Notes: generated by a model not told the origin, from the sequence alone. Positions 9,132 to 17,568 are shown, counted from the first letter of the stretch. The stretch is DNA of 64,000 bases from Leptospiraceae bacterium (GCA_025059995.1 JANXCF010000006.1:62001-126000); one strand, 5' to 3'. Program-made: numbers and translations.

Positions 9132-9794
9132 ATTGAAGGGCCAACCCTCAGGGGGTGGTGTCCGAAAATGAAGTTCTTTTTTTTGTGTGGGATGAAGGAT
9201 TTGGATTTCATAAGCCCAAAGAGCAGGAAAGGGAGTAGTGGTATCTTTACCGTATTTTCGATCTCCCAAAAGGGGAGCTCTGTGTTGAGCGAATTGAAAT
9301 CGGATTTGATGAAATCTTCCCGTTTTTGGATGCACAAGGAATTTGTAGTATTTTTTTTGATTGTATTCAAACTCATTCCATAGTTCGTATTCTAATTCTG
9401 CGTATTTTGCTTTCGGATCCATGGCATTGCTTAGAATGGCAGTTCGTTTCGATTCGATTTTTTTTATGTAGCTAATCATGGTTCCTTTGGTTCCAGTAAT
9501 AGGAATTTTGGATGTAATTACGATATAGCTTTTTTTGATTTGGTGATTTCGAAATTGCTCAGAAAGTCGAGAAGCTGATTTTGAAGTTTTAGCAAAAATC
9601 ATTACTCCCCCTGTATTTCGATCTAATCGATGAAGAATTGCTAAATAAACGTTTTGTTTGTTTTTCTTTTTTTTGAGGTAATCTTTTAGGTAGTCGTAAA
9701 GACTATATTCATTTTTTCGATCGGATTGGGATAACATGCCAATGGGTTTTTCCACAACGAGTAGATGGTTGTCTTCATATAGGAATTTTAACAT
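9117..9794 (-). CDS. RluA-family pseudouridine synthase
   Basis: Converts uridine to pseudouridine in rRNA or tRNA. The catalytic aspartate lies in ILHRLDRNTGGVMIFAKT, and the family motif KTGRFHQIRFQ follows. I set the start at the ATG at 9794 (product MLKFLYEDNHLLVVEKP, 225 residues) because family members begin there; a longer frame from 9827 adds 11 residues overlapping the upstream gene. With no S4 domain and a short length, it resembles the RluA/RluC/TruC branch without RNA-binding extension. Substrate cannot be assigned. Confidence 0.9.
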   Translation of the reverse strand: MLKFLYEDNHLLVVEKPIGMLSQSDRKNEYSLYDYLKDYLKKKKNKQNVYLAILHRLDRNTGGVMIFAKTSKSASRLSEQFRNHQIKKSYIVITSKIPITGTKGTMISYIKKIESKRTAILSNAMDPKAKYAELEYELWNEFEYNQKKYYKFLVHPKTGRFHQIRFQFAQHRAPLLGDRKYGKDTTTPFPALWAYEIQILHPTQKKELHFRTPPPEGWPFNLKIE

Positions 9795-9795
9795 T

Positions 9796-10494
9796 CTAAT
9801 ACAAATCAAGAGGAAATGAATACCCAAGTTCTAAATAGCGATTATGGGCTCGAACGCGATTAAAAAGCTGAATGGCCGAGATGGAACGAACAAAAATCAT
9901 AGAACCAATGATGTTTCCTGAGAACTTTTTGGGATTCCAGTCATTTCGAAACCAATTTTTTCCCGCAGCCCAAATGAGTATGGTATCGACGATAAAATGC
10001 CCCACAGACCTCCAAAGCATTTGGGATTTTGTGAGGGATGGAGAACGATACCCTGTATAGAGTATTCCCAGAGCAGGATGAATAAGATTTAAAGTTTGAG
10101 CAAAAAGATGATTTTTTGATTCCAAAGAATAAAACTGAAAGCCTTCTAGTTCTTCTTTGTTTAGGTTTTCTTTGAAAAAAATGGTTCTTAATGAAAGAGC
10201 ATCTCCACCATTTCCTTCGATACGGATAATCACGAGATCTTGACGCTTTTCGTAGTGGGTTAAGTAAATTTTATAATCAAAAGGTGATAGCCATCGAGAT
10301 ACCCAACCATAGTGGAATCCTAAAGTTTCATCAATCGGTTTAAAATACTTGTTATCAATTTTTTTCAGAAGGTTTTCTATCTTGATTTTTGTTTCTTCTA
10401 TTTTGTAAGGTGATTCAAAGCTATAGAAGTCAACACTCCACAAGCTAAAGGTAGATGTAAAAAAGACTAAAACAAAAAAAATTCTTTTTTGCAT
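9796..10494 (-). CDS. Secreted or membrane protein of unknown function
   Basis: I do not recognise this protein. From the ATG at 10494 it has 232 residues, starting MQKRIFFVLVFFTSTFSLWS, a good signal peptide. That start has GGA about nine bases upstream. An ATG at 10503, or a longer frame to 10641 that would run into the divergent peptidase gene, are less likely. The C-terminal third has a hydrophobic segment around SVGHFIVDTILIWAAG and ends in an aromatic residue, compatible with an envelope protein. It ends one base from the pseudouridine synthase start and is probably co-transcribed with it. Confidence 0.7.
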   Translation of the reverse strand: MQKRIFFVLVFFTSTFSLWSVDFYSFESPYKIEETKIKIENLLKKIDNKYFKPIDETLGFHYGWVSRWLSPFDYKIYLTHYEKRQDLVIIRIEGNGGDALSLRTIFFKENLNKEELEGFQFYSLESKNHLFAQTLNLIHPALGILYTGYRSPSLTKSQMLWRSVGHFIVDTILIWAAGKNWFRNDWNPKKFSGNIIGSMIFVRSISAIQLFNRVRAHNRYLELGYSFPLDLY

Positions 10495-10584
10495 TGATAC
10501 CATTCCTTTGGGATTAAAGGCTAAGACAATCCTTTCTTTAGAAAAAACTTTTTTGGGAAGTAAGCATTTACCGAAAGTTGGATT

Positions 10585-11505
10585 ATGAAGTTCTTTTGGT
10601 TGCTTTTTCTTTTTTTGTGGGGAGAGCTCTTTTCTTTTCAAGAACGTAAAATTACAATTAACAAACTTTTTATCATCGAGAATTTAGAAAATGATTCCAA
10701 TTTTATAGAATTACGGGAAGAAACAAAAAAGCATATTAAAAACCCAAATCTCAAAGAATTAAAATTCTATCTCTATCAGATAAAACCGAATGAAGACTTT
10801 TACTACGTTTTAGCAAAAACATCATCAGACCATACTACTTTGCTATCACTTAATGGAGCTCTTCTGGATTTGGAACTAAGTGAATTTCAGCCCAATCAAA
10901 AAGTAATTTTAGTAAATCATCGAGGTTATTTTACAAAAGAAAACAGTGCTTTTTCTTCGTGGGAATCATGGGAATTGGAAGTTCACTATGAAAATAGAAA
11001 AATAAATATCAAATTTTCTCCAAATCAGAAAAATTTAGAAGTGTATCATCAAAATTTTCAACCACCTAAAGAAAAATCAATCACAGAGTCACAAGAAGAG
11101 AAGAATACGAAATTCATATTTCCAATTCGTGGTGTCAACTATGAGATCACATCAAGTTTTGGTTGGAGAAAACACCCTTTAACAGGAAAAAAGCACTTTC
11201 ACAGAGGAATTGACATCAAAGTGCCTCTAAATACACCCATTTATGCACCTTCAGATGGTTGGGTAGAATATGCAGGTTCCAAAAAAGGTTATGGAGAAAC
11301 GTTGATTTTAAAATATAACAACACAAAGTTTCTTTTTGCCCATCTGACAAGAACCAACGTAAAAACGGGGGATAAAGTTCAAAAAGGGCAGATCATAGGA
11401 TATACGGGAACTACGGGAGCTTCAACAGGACCACATCTACATTTAGAATACAAAGTAGGTTCTCAATGGAAGAATCCTTTAGAGGTTTTTTTCAATCCCG
11501 ATTGA
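10585..11505 (+). CDS. M23-family metallopeptidase (LytM-type), secreted
   Basis: Probable peptidoglycan endopeptidase or amidase activator outside the inner membrane. A signal peptide spans about residues 1-19. The C-terminal peptidase domain (about 190-306) has FGWRKHPLTGKKHFHRGID, containing the HxxxD zinc ligands, and GPHLHLEY, containing the HxH ligands. All catalytic ligands are present, so it is likely active. The N-terminal 170 residues show no domain I know. The gene diverges from the unknown secreted protein, with about 90 bp between the two starts. Confidence 0.9.
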   Translation: MKFFWLLFLFLWGELFSFQERKITINKLFIIENLENDSNFIELREETKKHIKNPNLKELKFYLYQIKPNEDFYYVLAKTSSDHTTLLSLNGALLDLELSEFQPNQKVILVNHRGYFTKENSAFSSWESWELEVHYENRKINIKFSPNQKNLEVYHQNFQPPKEKSITESQEEKNTKFIFPIRGVNYEITSSFGWRKHPLTGKKHFHRGIDIKVPLNTPIYAPSDGWVEYAGSKKGYGETLILKYNNTKFLFAHLTRTNVKTGDKVQKGQIIGYTGTTGASTGPHLHLEYKVGSQWKNPLEVFFNPD

Positions 11506-11896
11506 GATGTTTTATAATAACGTCATGGAGTTCTTTGGGTTTAAAGGGTTTAAATATCAAGTCTTGGAATTCATATTCTTTGATTTTTTCTATTTGATGT
11601 TCGTCGAGGGAAGCCGTAATAGCGATAATGGGAATTTTTTGGTTAAATTCACGGATTTTTTTTGTAGTTGTCCATCCATCCATATCGGGCATGAAAAGAT
11701 CCATTAAGACTAAATTAAAGTCTTTGTTTTTTACTTTGGCAATGGCTTCTTCTCCACTAAGAGCAATATCTACTGAATAGTTCCAGAGCTCTAAAAATTT
11801 TTTTGTGATCAACACACTCGAATAAGAATCATCAACAATCAAAATTCTTATAACTTGATTGTTTCGAATTGGATTATCTTTTTTATCTTCTTCCAT
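11492..11896 (-). CDS. Stand-alone response regulator receiver protein
   Basis: A 134-residue CheY-like receiver with no output domain. It has the acidic pair in ILIVDDSYSS, the phospho-acceptor aspartate in LVLMDLFMPDMDG, the threonine in IIAITAS and the lysine in LIFKPFKP, so it is predicted phosphorylatable. About 13 residues precede the first strand. No histidine kinase is nearby. Its 3' end overlaps the convergent M23 peptidase gene by 14 bases. Partner and output are unknown. Confidence 0.92.
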   Translation of the reverse strand: MEEDKKDNPIRNNQVIRILIVDDSYSSVLITKKFLELWNYSVDIALSGEEAIAKVKNKDFNLVLMDLFMPDMDGWTTTKKIREFNQKIPIIAITASLDEHQIEKIKEYEFQDLIFKPFKPKELHDVIIKHLNRD

Positions 11897-12121
11897 AGAA
11901 TTTTTGATTAAGTATCATAATGAAACAAAAAGGGTTTTCTTCTATTTCTGTGTCTGCATAGAAAATATTAAGGGTCATTTCTTAAAGTTTTTAAAAAAAG
12001 TTTCTACTGAAAACATAAAAAAAACTAAAACTAAATTTCAATCATTTGACGTCAATTTTTTAGTTGGTTTTTTAACTGATTTAGGTTCATGGGAAATCAT
12101 TAGTTCTTTTGGGAGAAAATT

Positions 12122-13138
12122 ATGATAACAGAAAACCAGATTTGGGAGAAAATTCACAATAAGACAAAACCTCTGGGTTCATTAGGAAAATTAGAGGAAA
12201 TAGCTTTTCGAATTTGTAAAATACAAAACTCCTTAAATCCACAATTAAAGCCAATAGCTTTTATTTTTGCTGCTGATCACGGAGTAGTGGAAGAAAAGGT
12301 TAGTGCGTATCCACAAGAAGTCACATATCAAATGGTGTTGAATTTTCTAAATGGTGGTGCGGCAATGAATGTTTTTTGTCGGCAACATTCGATTCCCTTA
12401 TTTGTTGTAGATGCAGGTGTGAAGGGTAAATTCTCCAAGCATGATTTGCTGATATCAAAAAAAGTTCGAGAAGGAACAAGAAATTTTTACAAAGAACCAG
12501 CAATGACAGAAGATGAATTGGAATTAGCCTTATCTTACGGGAAAGAAATCATTGATGAATATGCAAAACATAAAAACCTTTTGATTTGTGGAGAAATGGG
12601 GATTGGGAATACTACTTCAGCCTCAGCTATAATGTATGCTCTTTTAGATGTTTCCTTAGATGAGTGTGTTGGTTATGGAACAGGAATTTCTGAAGAACAA
12701 TTGAAAAGAAAAAAAGAAGTTATTGAAACAAGTATTAAGAGCTATCAATTAAAGTTTGATGATCCTATAAAAGTTCTACAGTTTGTGGGTGGTTATGAGA
12801 TTGCGATGGTGGTTGGTGCGTATTTAAAGGCTTATGAGGAAAACATGATTCTTCTTATTGACGGATTCATTGCAACCACTTCTTTTTTGGTGGCTTATAA
12901 AATACAGCCTGAGATTTTAAATAATGCTTTTTTTAGCCATCAATCCTCAGAGAGAGGACATAAAATCTTATTAGACTACTTTAAAAGTGAGAGCATATTA
13001 AACCTCAATTTACGACTTGGGGAGGGAACTGGTGCAGCGATTGCTTTTCCCATTTTGGAGTCAGCAGTAAGATTCCTAATTGAAATGGCAGATTTTGATT
13101 CTGCAAAAGTAAGTAAAAAAATACTATATGATTTTTGA
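12122..13138 (+). CDS. cobT: Nicotinate-nucleotide--dimethylbenzimidazole phosphoribosyltransferase
   Basis: Activates the lower-ligand base of cobalamin to alpha-ribazole phosphate. The 338-residue product has KTKPLGSLGKLE at the N terminus, FAADHGV, GEMGIGNTTSASA, and LRLGEGTGAAIAFP near the C terminus with the catalytic glutamate. GGGAG lies about seven bases before the ATG. The 225 bp upstream show no B12 box of a cobalamin riboswitch. cobS and a cobC-like gene are at 47628-48925, so the late B12 genes are split in two places. Identification is secure. Confidence 0.96.
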   Translation: MITENQIWEKIHNKTKPLGSLGKLEEIAFRICKIQNSLNPQLKPIAFIFAADHGVVEEKVSAYPQEVTYQMVLNFLNGGAAMNVFCRQHSIPLFVVDAGVKGKFSKHDLLISKKVREGTRNFYKEPAMTEDELELALSYGKEIIDEYAKHKNLLICGEMGIGNTTSASAIMYALLDVSLDECVGYGTGISEEQLKRKKEVIETSIKSYQLKFDDPIKVLQFVGGYEIAMVVGAYLKAYEENMILLIDGFIATTSFLVAYKIQPEILNNAFFSHQSSERGHKILLDYFKSESILNLNLRLGEGTGAAIAFPILESAVRFLIEMADFDSAKVSKKILYDF

Positions 13139-13202
13139 TGAAAAGAAATTTTATTTTCATCGTAAATAACCGACTAAAAATACAAAAAAAAGGAGATAGC
13201 TT

Positions 13203-13586
13203 ATGAGCAAAGTGAACCCTTCATCGAAGAAAAAAAAGAGTCAACAAAAATACGATTTTTTACAAGACTTGATTGATCATATATCAAAGATAGCAACTGT
13301 AAATCAAAAGGGTGTATTGGTTATCAAAAAATCTGATATGAAAAAAGCATTAGAAGAAGTGTTTACAAATGTAAGCAAAGAAGTAGTAAAGGGCAATCGT
13401 ATTAGATTTCCTGTATTGGGAATTTTCTCCATGAAAGAAATTCCAGCAAGGAAAGCAGGTAAACAGAGAAATCCTTTCACAGGGCAAATTGTAGATGTTC
13501 CAGCGAGACCAGCAAGTCGAAAACCTAAATGGACATTCCCAAAAACCCTTAAAGAATTTTTTTCCGATAAGAAAAATTGGAAATAG
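13203..13586 (+). CDS. HU/IHF-family DNA-binding protein
   Basis: Nucleoid-associated DNA-bending protein. The 127-residue product has an N-terminal lysine-rich extension of about 15 residues, then helices and the HU beta-arm region IRFPVLGIFSMKEIPARKAG and RNPFTGQIVDVPARPA. The RNPxTGxxxxVPA pattern is the HU/IHF signature. It is longer than E. coli HU (90), owing to the N-terminal extension and a short tail after the arms. A strong AAAGGAG lies before the ATG. Confidence 0.92.
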   Translation: MSKVNPSSKKKKSQQKYDFLQDLIDHISKIATVNQKGVLVIKKSDMKKALEEVFTNVSKEVVKGNRIRFPVLGIFSMKEIPARKAGKQRNPFTGQIVDVPARPASRKPKWTFPKTLKEFFSDKKNWK

Positions 13587-13658
13587 TATTTAGATTTACA
13601 TAAAATACTAAAAAAATTGGTTGAAACTTTTTTTCATAAAAATTTTATGGGAATTACT

Positions 13659-14198
13659 ATGAAAGTATTTAAAATAACAACAATCTTTATGATCCTGAGT
13701 TTTGTTTGGGTGTTGTCATGTGCTACAGGACAAACTACCCAGCAAACTGAACAACCAAAGACTGATACTACAGCTCAAGAAAGAAATCTTAGACCTTTTG
13801 AAGTAGGGAAAGATTTAGGTTTTGTTTATGCACCATATGGAAAGGGATGGAATTACAAAGATGTCAGGTTAGACTCTGCAGATTTTAATAAGTGGTATAA
13901 CCAAAATAAAGATCGATTTATGCAAGTGGTCAATAACTTAGGAGATAATTTAGTGTTAGAGATAGTCGGCCATACTGATGAAAGTGGTCCTCGTGAAGCA
14001 CAACCAGAATTAGGAAAAAAAGGAAATGTTTGGTATTCTACACAAAGAGCTCAACGAGTATATGATGCTTTAGTTAAAGCAGGAATCTCAGCTAACAAAT
14101 TGAAAGTTCGTGGTGCAGCAGAAGATGAGTTGATACCTGGTATTGATCCCTACGATCAAAGGCATCGAAGAGTGACCTTTCGAGTTGTTAATAAGTAA
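13659..14198 (+). CDS. OmpA-domain lipoprotein (Pal-like)
   Basis: Outer-membrane lipoprotein predicted to bind peptidoglycan. I start it at the ATG at 13659, giving MKVFKITTIFMILSFVWVLS followed by Cys21 as the lipidation site, with GGGA upstream. An in-frame TTG start at 13617 would hide the signal peptide. The C-terminal OmpA domain has LEIVGHTDESG and STQRAQRVYDALVKAGI, with the usual aspartate and a near-C-terminal arginine (RHRRV). The gene has its own strong terminator, so it is probably monocistronic and well expressed. Pal-type anchoring is inferred from the domain. Confidence 0.88.
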   Translation: MKVFKITTIFMILSFVWVLSCATGQTTQQTEQPKTDTTAQERNLRPFEVGKDLGFVYAPYGKGWNYKDVRLDSADFNKWYNQNKDRFMQVVNNLGDNLVLEIVGHTDESGPREAQPELGKKGNVWYSTQRAQRVYDALVKAGISANKLKVRGAAEDELIPGIDPYDQRHRRVTFRVVNK

Positions 14199-14215
14199 TC
14201 TAAAATTTTTGTTCA

Positions 14216-14249
14216 AAAATCAGGGTTTTCAATACCCTGATTTTTTCTT
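14216..14249 (+). terminator. Rho-independent terminator after the OmpA-like gene
   Basis: A perfect 8-bp stem, AATCAGGG (14218-14225) with CCCTGATT (14235-14242), encloses a 9-base loop and is followed directly by TTTTC. It is the clearest intrinsic terminator in the window. Confidence 0.85.
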
Positions 14250-14350
14250 GTCAAACAATAATAAATAAGCAATACCTCAATAAATTTTCTTTCTCCACTA
14301 TTTTAGTTGTTAATCCCTATCATCCAATCGGTAAAGATTTAGTTTGCTTC

Positions 14351-14947
14351 TTGAGCAAATTTAATGTAAAGTTTATTTTTTTTGGTAAAAATCCCTATTA
14401 TACATCTTACGTTAAGAAAAAGATTCTTCTAAAGAATTCATTGAGTAATGAGTTAAATAATAAAGTAATCGATTATATTATTGACACAAGAAACTATCAA
14501 CATGTAAAAAGAGCCATAAAAAAAATAAAAATAAAAGAGGAAATTTCGACCATTCCCTTTCTTTTTCTTTTTGAAGAATACTATACAGATGTATCTTTAA
14601 AGACAATCACACAACATTCGTTAAAATTACTATTTGAATACAATTACTTAAATTATGTAAATATCTTAAAGGCTTACAGTTTAAACTTTGAAGATCAACC
14701 TCAAATTATTATCTCTAATGGTAAAGACTCTACACTACTTTATCACCAAATTAGAAACTTAGCAATTCAAACGCTGACGAATTCAGGTTGTCATGTTTCG
14801 GTCTTAGAAATCGATGATCAAATCATTAAGACGTATATCCAAAACCCCAAAAAGCTAAACTTAGTGAAGCAATGGTTAGACGAAGAAAAAATTGAAAACA
14901 TCTTATTGGATTTCTTGGACAGAAAAACCAAACTTCAAGTCCCATAA
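14351..14947 (+). CDS. Unrecognised protein, possibly receiver-like; true start uncertain
   Basis: The only conventional start in this frame is TTG at 14351, giving 198 residues. The frame stays open further upstream, and the extra codons read like protein: ILVVNPYHPIGKDLVCFLSKF just before the TTG. Candidate unusual starts there are ATT at 14300 or ATA at 14258. With that extension, the first 100 residues alternate strands and helices like a degenerate receiver domain (ILVVN strand, DYIIDTR strand, IPFLFLFEEYY strand) that lacks the acidic pocket. I cannot assign a function. No ribosome-binding site is visible at any of these starts. Confidence 0.6.
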   Translation: MSKFNVKFIFFGKNPYYTSYVKKKILLKNSLSNELNNKVIDYIIDTRNYQHVKRAIKKIKIKEEISTIPFLFLFEEYYTDVSLKTITQHSLKLLFEYNYLNYVNILKAYSLNFEDQPQIIISNGKDSTLLYHQIRNLAIQTLTNSGCHVSVLEIDDQIIKTYIQNPKKLNLVKQWLDEEKIENILLDFLDRKTKLQVP

Positions 14948-15189
14948 ATTTGCATAAAAAATGTTCATAAAATTAAACTTTAATCTATATATTTATAAAT
15001 TTATGCATATTTTTTGTTCAAAAAAGAGAGAGTTTCAAATACATAAATATTCAAAATTTGTATGTCTTACACTATTTTAAAGTAATAGATTTGTTTTTAA
15101 AAATTAAATAGTAAAAATTTAAGAAAAAAAGATGACAATTTTTATTAAAATTCAAAGTAACAAATATTCTCTTATCATGGTATATAAAT

Positions 15190-15300
15190 TGCTTCTTGTT
15201 ATAAGGGGAATTTGAACTCATACATCACTGCAGTAAACTCTAAAAAAGGAAGAGAGTTTAGGTAAATAAGAGGGGGCACCTGTGGTGTTCTCTTTTCTTT
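15190..15300 (+). ncRNA. Candidate structured RNA or attenuator leader upstream of holB
   Basis: Two hairpins lie in tandem. The first pairs TAAACTCT (15234-15241) with AGAGTTTA (15253-15260). The second has 13 consecutive pairs between 15268-15280 and 15284-15296 around a TGT loop. Several pairs of the second are G-U, which form only if the + strand is the RNA, so a + strand transcript is favoured. A TTTT-C-TTT tract follows, as in a terminator. A TATAAA at 15183-15188 could be the -10 box. A 17-codon frame with an AAGGGG site starts at TTG 15213 and stops between the hairpins. It has no SRP RNA, tmRNA or 6S signature that I can see. Confidence 0.35.
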
Positions 15301-15347
15301 CTCAATGATACCTATGGATGAAAATTAGATTTTCCTTGAGGATTGGA

Positions 15348-15353
15348 TATAAT
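15348..15353 (+). promoter_or_regulatory. TATAAT box immediately before holB
   Basis: A consensus -10 box ends 13 bases before the holB ATG at 15367, which would give a leader of about 7 nt. No good -35 element is visible at 16-18 bases, so the call rests on the -10 and its spacing. Confidence 0.4.
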
Positions 15354-15366
15354 ACATGACTATTAA

Positions 15367-16287
15367 ATGGATGAGGTTGGGATTATAAAAAAATCTATTA
15401 ATGAACAAAAAATTTTAAAGAAAATAATTGATTTTTACACAAAAAATCCTTTACCAAATGTCCTAATTTTCAGTGGTGCCAACAGAAAACTAAAATTATA
15501 TATAGCTACAGAGATAATTGCAAAAACACATTTATGTTTAAATAAGAAAGGATGTGGAGAGTGTAGATCTTGCCTTTTGATGAAAAAAATTGAACATCCA
15601 GATCTAATTCTTTTTCCAGAGGATAAAATAAAAATTGGTGATCCTGAAGATCCAGAAGAGTATTCTATACGATGGTTACAAAAATCAGTACTAGCATATA
15701 AACCAATTATTTCAGATGTTCGTATCATCATCATTCCATCTGCTGAGATGTTAGGGAATGAAGCTGAGATTGCTCTTCTTAAAACGTTAGAAGAACCATT
15801 ATCAGAAAGTAAATTCATTCTTTTCACACCTAGTCTACATTATTTAAGTGATACCATTGTAAGTCGAAGTATTGTAATAGCAATTCAAAATTTTTCTCTT
15901 GATCAAATGAAGAAAATTACTGAAATTTCGGATTATTCTTTTTTGGAAATTTTAGGTGGTACTTTAGATTACTCTATTTATGAACTATTTGAATTCTATC
16001 AGAAAATAAAACCCAGAATTCAGGCTGCTTTGGAACATCCTTTGGAGCTTCTTAATTTAGAAGAGGAAATAGAAAAATTTATGAAAGATAATGCTTTTCT
16101 TTCAGAAACTCAATTCTGGGAATTTTTCTCTCTAATTTTAATGCAGACTTTGAATATAAAAAAAGATCCTTCTCTGCTCAATGATATTTTTATATTCTTG
16201 GGGGGCATTCGAATGGAACAACCTGGTTTGTCTTCCTACTTAACAAGTAGGCTATTTTTTCAGCTCTATAAGAAAATCTACTTTTGA
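15367..16287 (+). CDS. holB: DNA polymerase III delta'-like clamp-loader subunit
   Basis: AAA+ clamp-loader component that helps place the sliding clamp on DNA. The 306-residue protein has a degenerate P-loop (LIFSGANRKLKLYIA), as expected for delta' rather than gamma/tau. It also has a zinc-binding cysteine cluster (CLNKKGCGECRSC), the LLKTLEEP motif and a sensor-like SRS in IVSRSIVIAI. The C-terminal third is divergent. The polymerase III holoenzyme role is inferred from these motifs. The gene is preceded by the structured intergenic region and has no Shine-Dalgarno sequence. Confidence 0.85.
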   Translation: MDEVGIIKKSINEQKILKKIIDFYTKNPLPNVLIFSGANRKLKLYIATEIIAKTHLCLNKKGCGECRSCLLMKKIEHPDLILFPEDKIKIGDPEDPEEYSIRWLQKSVLAYKPIISDVRIIIIPSAEMLGNEAEIALLKTLEEPLSESKFILFTPSLHYLSDTIVSRSIVIAIQNFSLDQMKKITEISDYSFLEILGGTLDYSIYELFEFYQKIKPRIQAALEHPLELLNLEEEIEKFMKDNAFLSETQFWEFFSLILMQTLNIKKDPSLLNDIFIFLGGIRMEQPGLSSYLTSRLFFQLYKKIYF

Positions 16288-16499
16288 AGTCTTTCAAATT
16301 GTTCAAATACAGATTCTAATTTTCTTTTTCGTATTTCTTGCACTTTTTTTAGTTGCTTTTCTGTGAGTAGATGTTCTGCTGTTAAACCATTTTCTGGCAT
16401 GATTGTGCCTTTATTTATAGAAGCAAGAATGTTTTTTTTCGTGAGGTAAACTTTCCAATTCAAATTCGGATCTAATTCACGGTATATCCAATCGTACAT
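16278..16499 (-). CDS. Small protein of unknown function (73 residues)
   Basis: The start is fixed by a perfect AAGGAGG five bases before the ATG at 16499; a TTG-started frame to 16514 would place that site inside the gene. The product begins MYDWIYRELDPNLNWKVYL, then has a basic, helix-rich C-terminal half (EKQLKKVQEIRKRKLE). It resembles nothing I know. It is the last gene after an ECF sigma/anti-sigma pair on the same strand, 45 bases away, and its 3' end overlaps holB by 10 bases. Confidence 0.65.
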   Translation of the reverse strand: MYDWIYRELDPNLNWKVYLTKKNILASINKGTIMPENGLTAEHLLTEKQLKKVQEIRKRKLESVFEQFERLQK

Positions 16500-16544
16500 A
16501 TTGCCTCCTTGCAAAATAGTAGCTTCCTTGCTGAGTATTAAGTC

Positions 16545-17006
16545 TTATCTGAATATCGTCATTTTTTCTTTTTTCATGAGTATTTTTTTTAGGATTTCGT
16601 CGAATTTTTTTGAGTTTTCGATAACAGCTTTTGAATACTTCACGAATATATGATAACCTAGTATCATGGAAATTACTACTGACATTATGCTTGAATATAA
16701 AATAAGAATGATGATGATATTAGTATAAAGTGTTGATTGCATCATAAGTTTTTCGAAAATCCAATTTGCAAATAAAAAAATAAAAAGAAGAATGATCAAA
16801 AATCTTAGGTCATATGGTGTTTGAAGGTGTATCAGTTGTGAAATCACTTCTTTCTTGGGGGCTATTTCAATCATAGGGAGGTTCGAAATTGAACTTTTAA
16901 TTAATTTCGAAAGTTCATATTCTTTTCTACAGATACTACATGCTTCTATGTGTTTCCAAACATCTTCGTTAATATCATCTTGCCAGATTTCTTTTATTCT
17001 ATGCAT
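16545..17006 (-). CDS. Anti-sigma factor with zinc-finger-like N terminus
   Basis: A 153-residue inner-membrane protein predicted to hold the adjacent ECF sigma factor inactive. The N terminus has HIEACSICRKE, the HxxxCxxC core of the ZAS zinc-binding anti-sigma fold. Two transmembrane helices lie at about residues 68-86 and 94-116, followed by a basic cytoplasmic tail. Its start overlaps the end of the sigma gene by 8 bases, the standard arrangement for such pairs. The inducing signal cannot be read from the sequence. Confidence 0.85.
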   Translation of the reverse strand: MHRIKEIWQDDINEDVWKHIEACSICRKEYELSKLIKSSISNLPMIEIAPKKEVISQLIHLQTPYDLRFLIILLFIFLFANWIFEKLMMQSTLYTNIIIILILYSSIMSVVISMILGYHIFVKYSKAVIENSKKFDEILKKILMKKEKMTIFR

Positions 17007-17556
17007 TACTTTTCTCCTTTCTACTAATGATGTCTTTTAGTTTGTTTCTTAAAATGAGTTTTCCTCGATAGACGAGGGATTTTATGGTTCCTTCAGGGAT
17101 TTCGATTTTTTCACTGATTTCTTTATAAGACAATCTCTCGTAGTAACTCAAAATCAAAGGAATACGATATGCATCTGGAAGTTCCATGAGTTCCTTTTGG
17201 ATTAATGATTGAAGTTCGTTTTTCTCAATCTCTTGTTCTAAATCAGATGTTTCCATCAACTGGCTTTCTAAAAGGTTTTGATCAGAATACGAATCATACT
17301 CTAACCATTTTTGAATTTGTTTTTGTTTTTTGATTTTATTGAGTCCTAAATTCAGTGCTAAAGAATAAAGCCATGTAGAAATTTTGGATTTACCATCAAA
17401 CTTATGATAATTCTCGAAGAACTTCAGAAATACATCTTGAACGAAGTCTTCCACTTCTTCTTTTCTGGTTTTGAACAATCTCAAGCCCAAATTGTAGACC
17501 ATGCTATAATTCTCTTTGATAATTTTTGTTAAGTTTTCTTTGTCTTTATTCAACAC
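16999..17556 (-). CDS. ECF-type RNA polymerase sigma factor
   Basis: A 185-residue group 4 sigma factor. Region 2 has EDFVQDVFLKFFENYHKF and WLYSLALNLGLN. Region 4 has ELPDAYRIPLILSYYERLSY and the helix-turn-helix IPEGTIKSLVYRGK. It starts at GTG 17556 or TTG 17553, with GAAGG just upstream. It is followed by its anti-sigma factor and preceded by a small membrane protein gene 12 bases away. Target promoters are unknown. Confidence 0.93.
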   Translation of the reverse strand: MLNKDKENLTKIIKENYSMVYNLGLRLFKTRKEEVEDFVQDVFLKFFENYHKFDGKSKISTWLYSLALNLGLNKIKKQKQIQKWLEYDSYSDQNLLESQLMETSDLEQEIEKNELQSLIQKELMELPDAYRIPLILSYYERLSYKEISEKIEIPEGTIKSLVYRGKLILRNKLKDIISRKEKSNA

Positions 17557-17568
17557 CCTTCTATGTAT

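Larger units (their letters stand above)
14948..15366 (+). other. 419-bp intergenic region between the 198-residue ORF and holB
   Basis: The first 240 bases are very AT-rich and show nothing I can name. The rest holds two adjacent hairpins (see the ncRNA entry), a possible 17-codon reading frame and a TATAAT box just before holB. There is no conserved protein in any frame. Confidence 0.6.

Noticed and set aside
11897-12121. Cobalamin riboswitch upstream of cobT or cobS
   Set aside because: No B12 box or the conserved core could be found in either upstream region.
11859-12125. 88-codon frame before cobT
   Set aside because: Begins inside the opposite-strand receiver gene and has low-complexity Lys/Phe composition; the space is better read as the cobT promoter region.
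13137-13161. Hairpin GATGAAAA/TTTTCATC at the cobT stop as a terminator
   Set aside because: AT-rich stem with no T tract after it; HU may simply be transcribed from cobT or from its own promoter.
13584-13610. 8-bp inverted repeat after the HU gene as a terminator
   Set aside because: No T tract follows on the + strand, and the AT-only repeat could arise by chance.
15190-15300. SRP RNA, 6S RNA or tmRNA identity for the structured region before holB
   Set aside because: The GGAA-capped SRP loop with its AGCAG partner, the tmRNA tRNA-like ends and the long 6S bubble were looked for and not seen.
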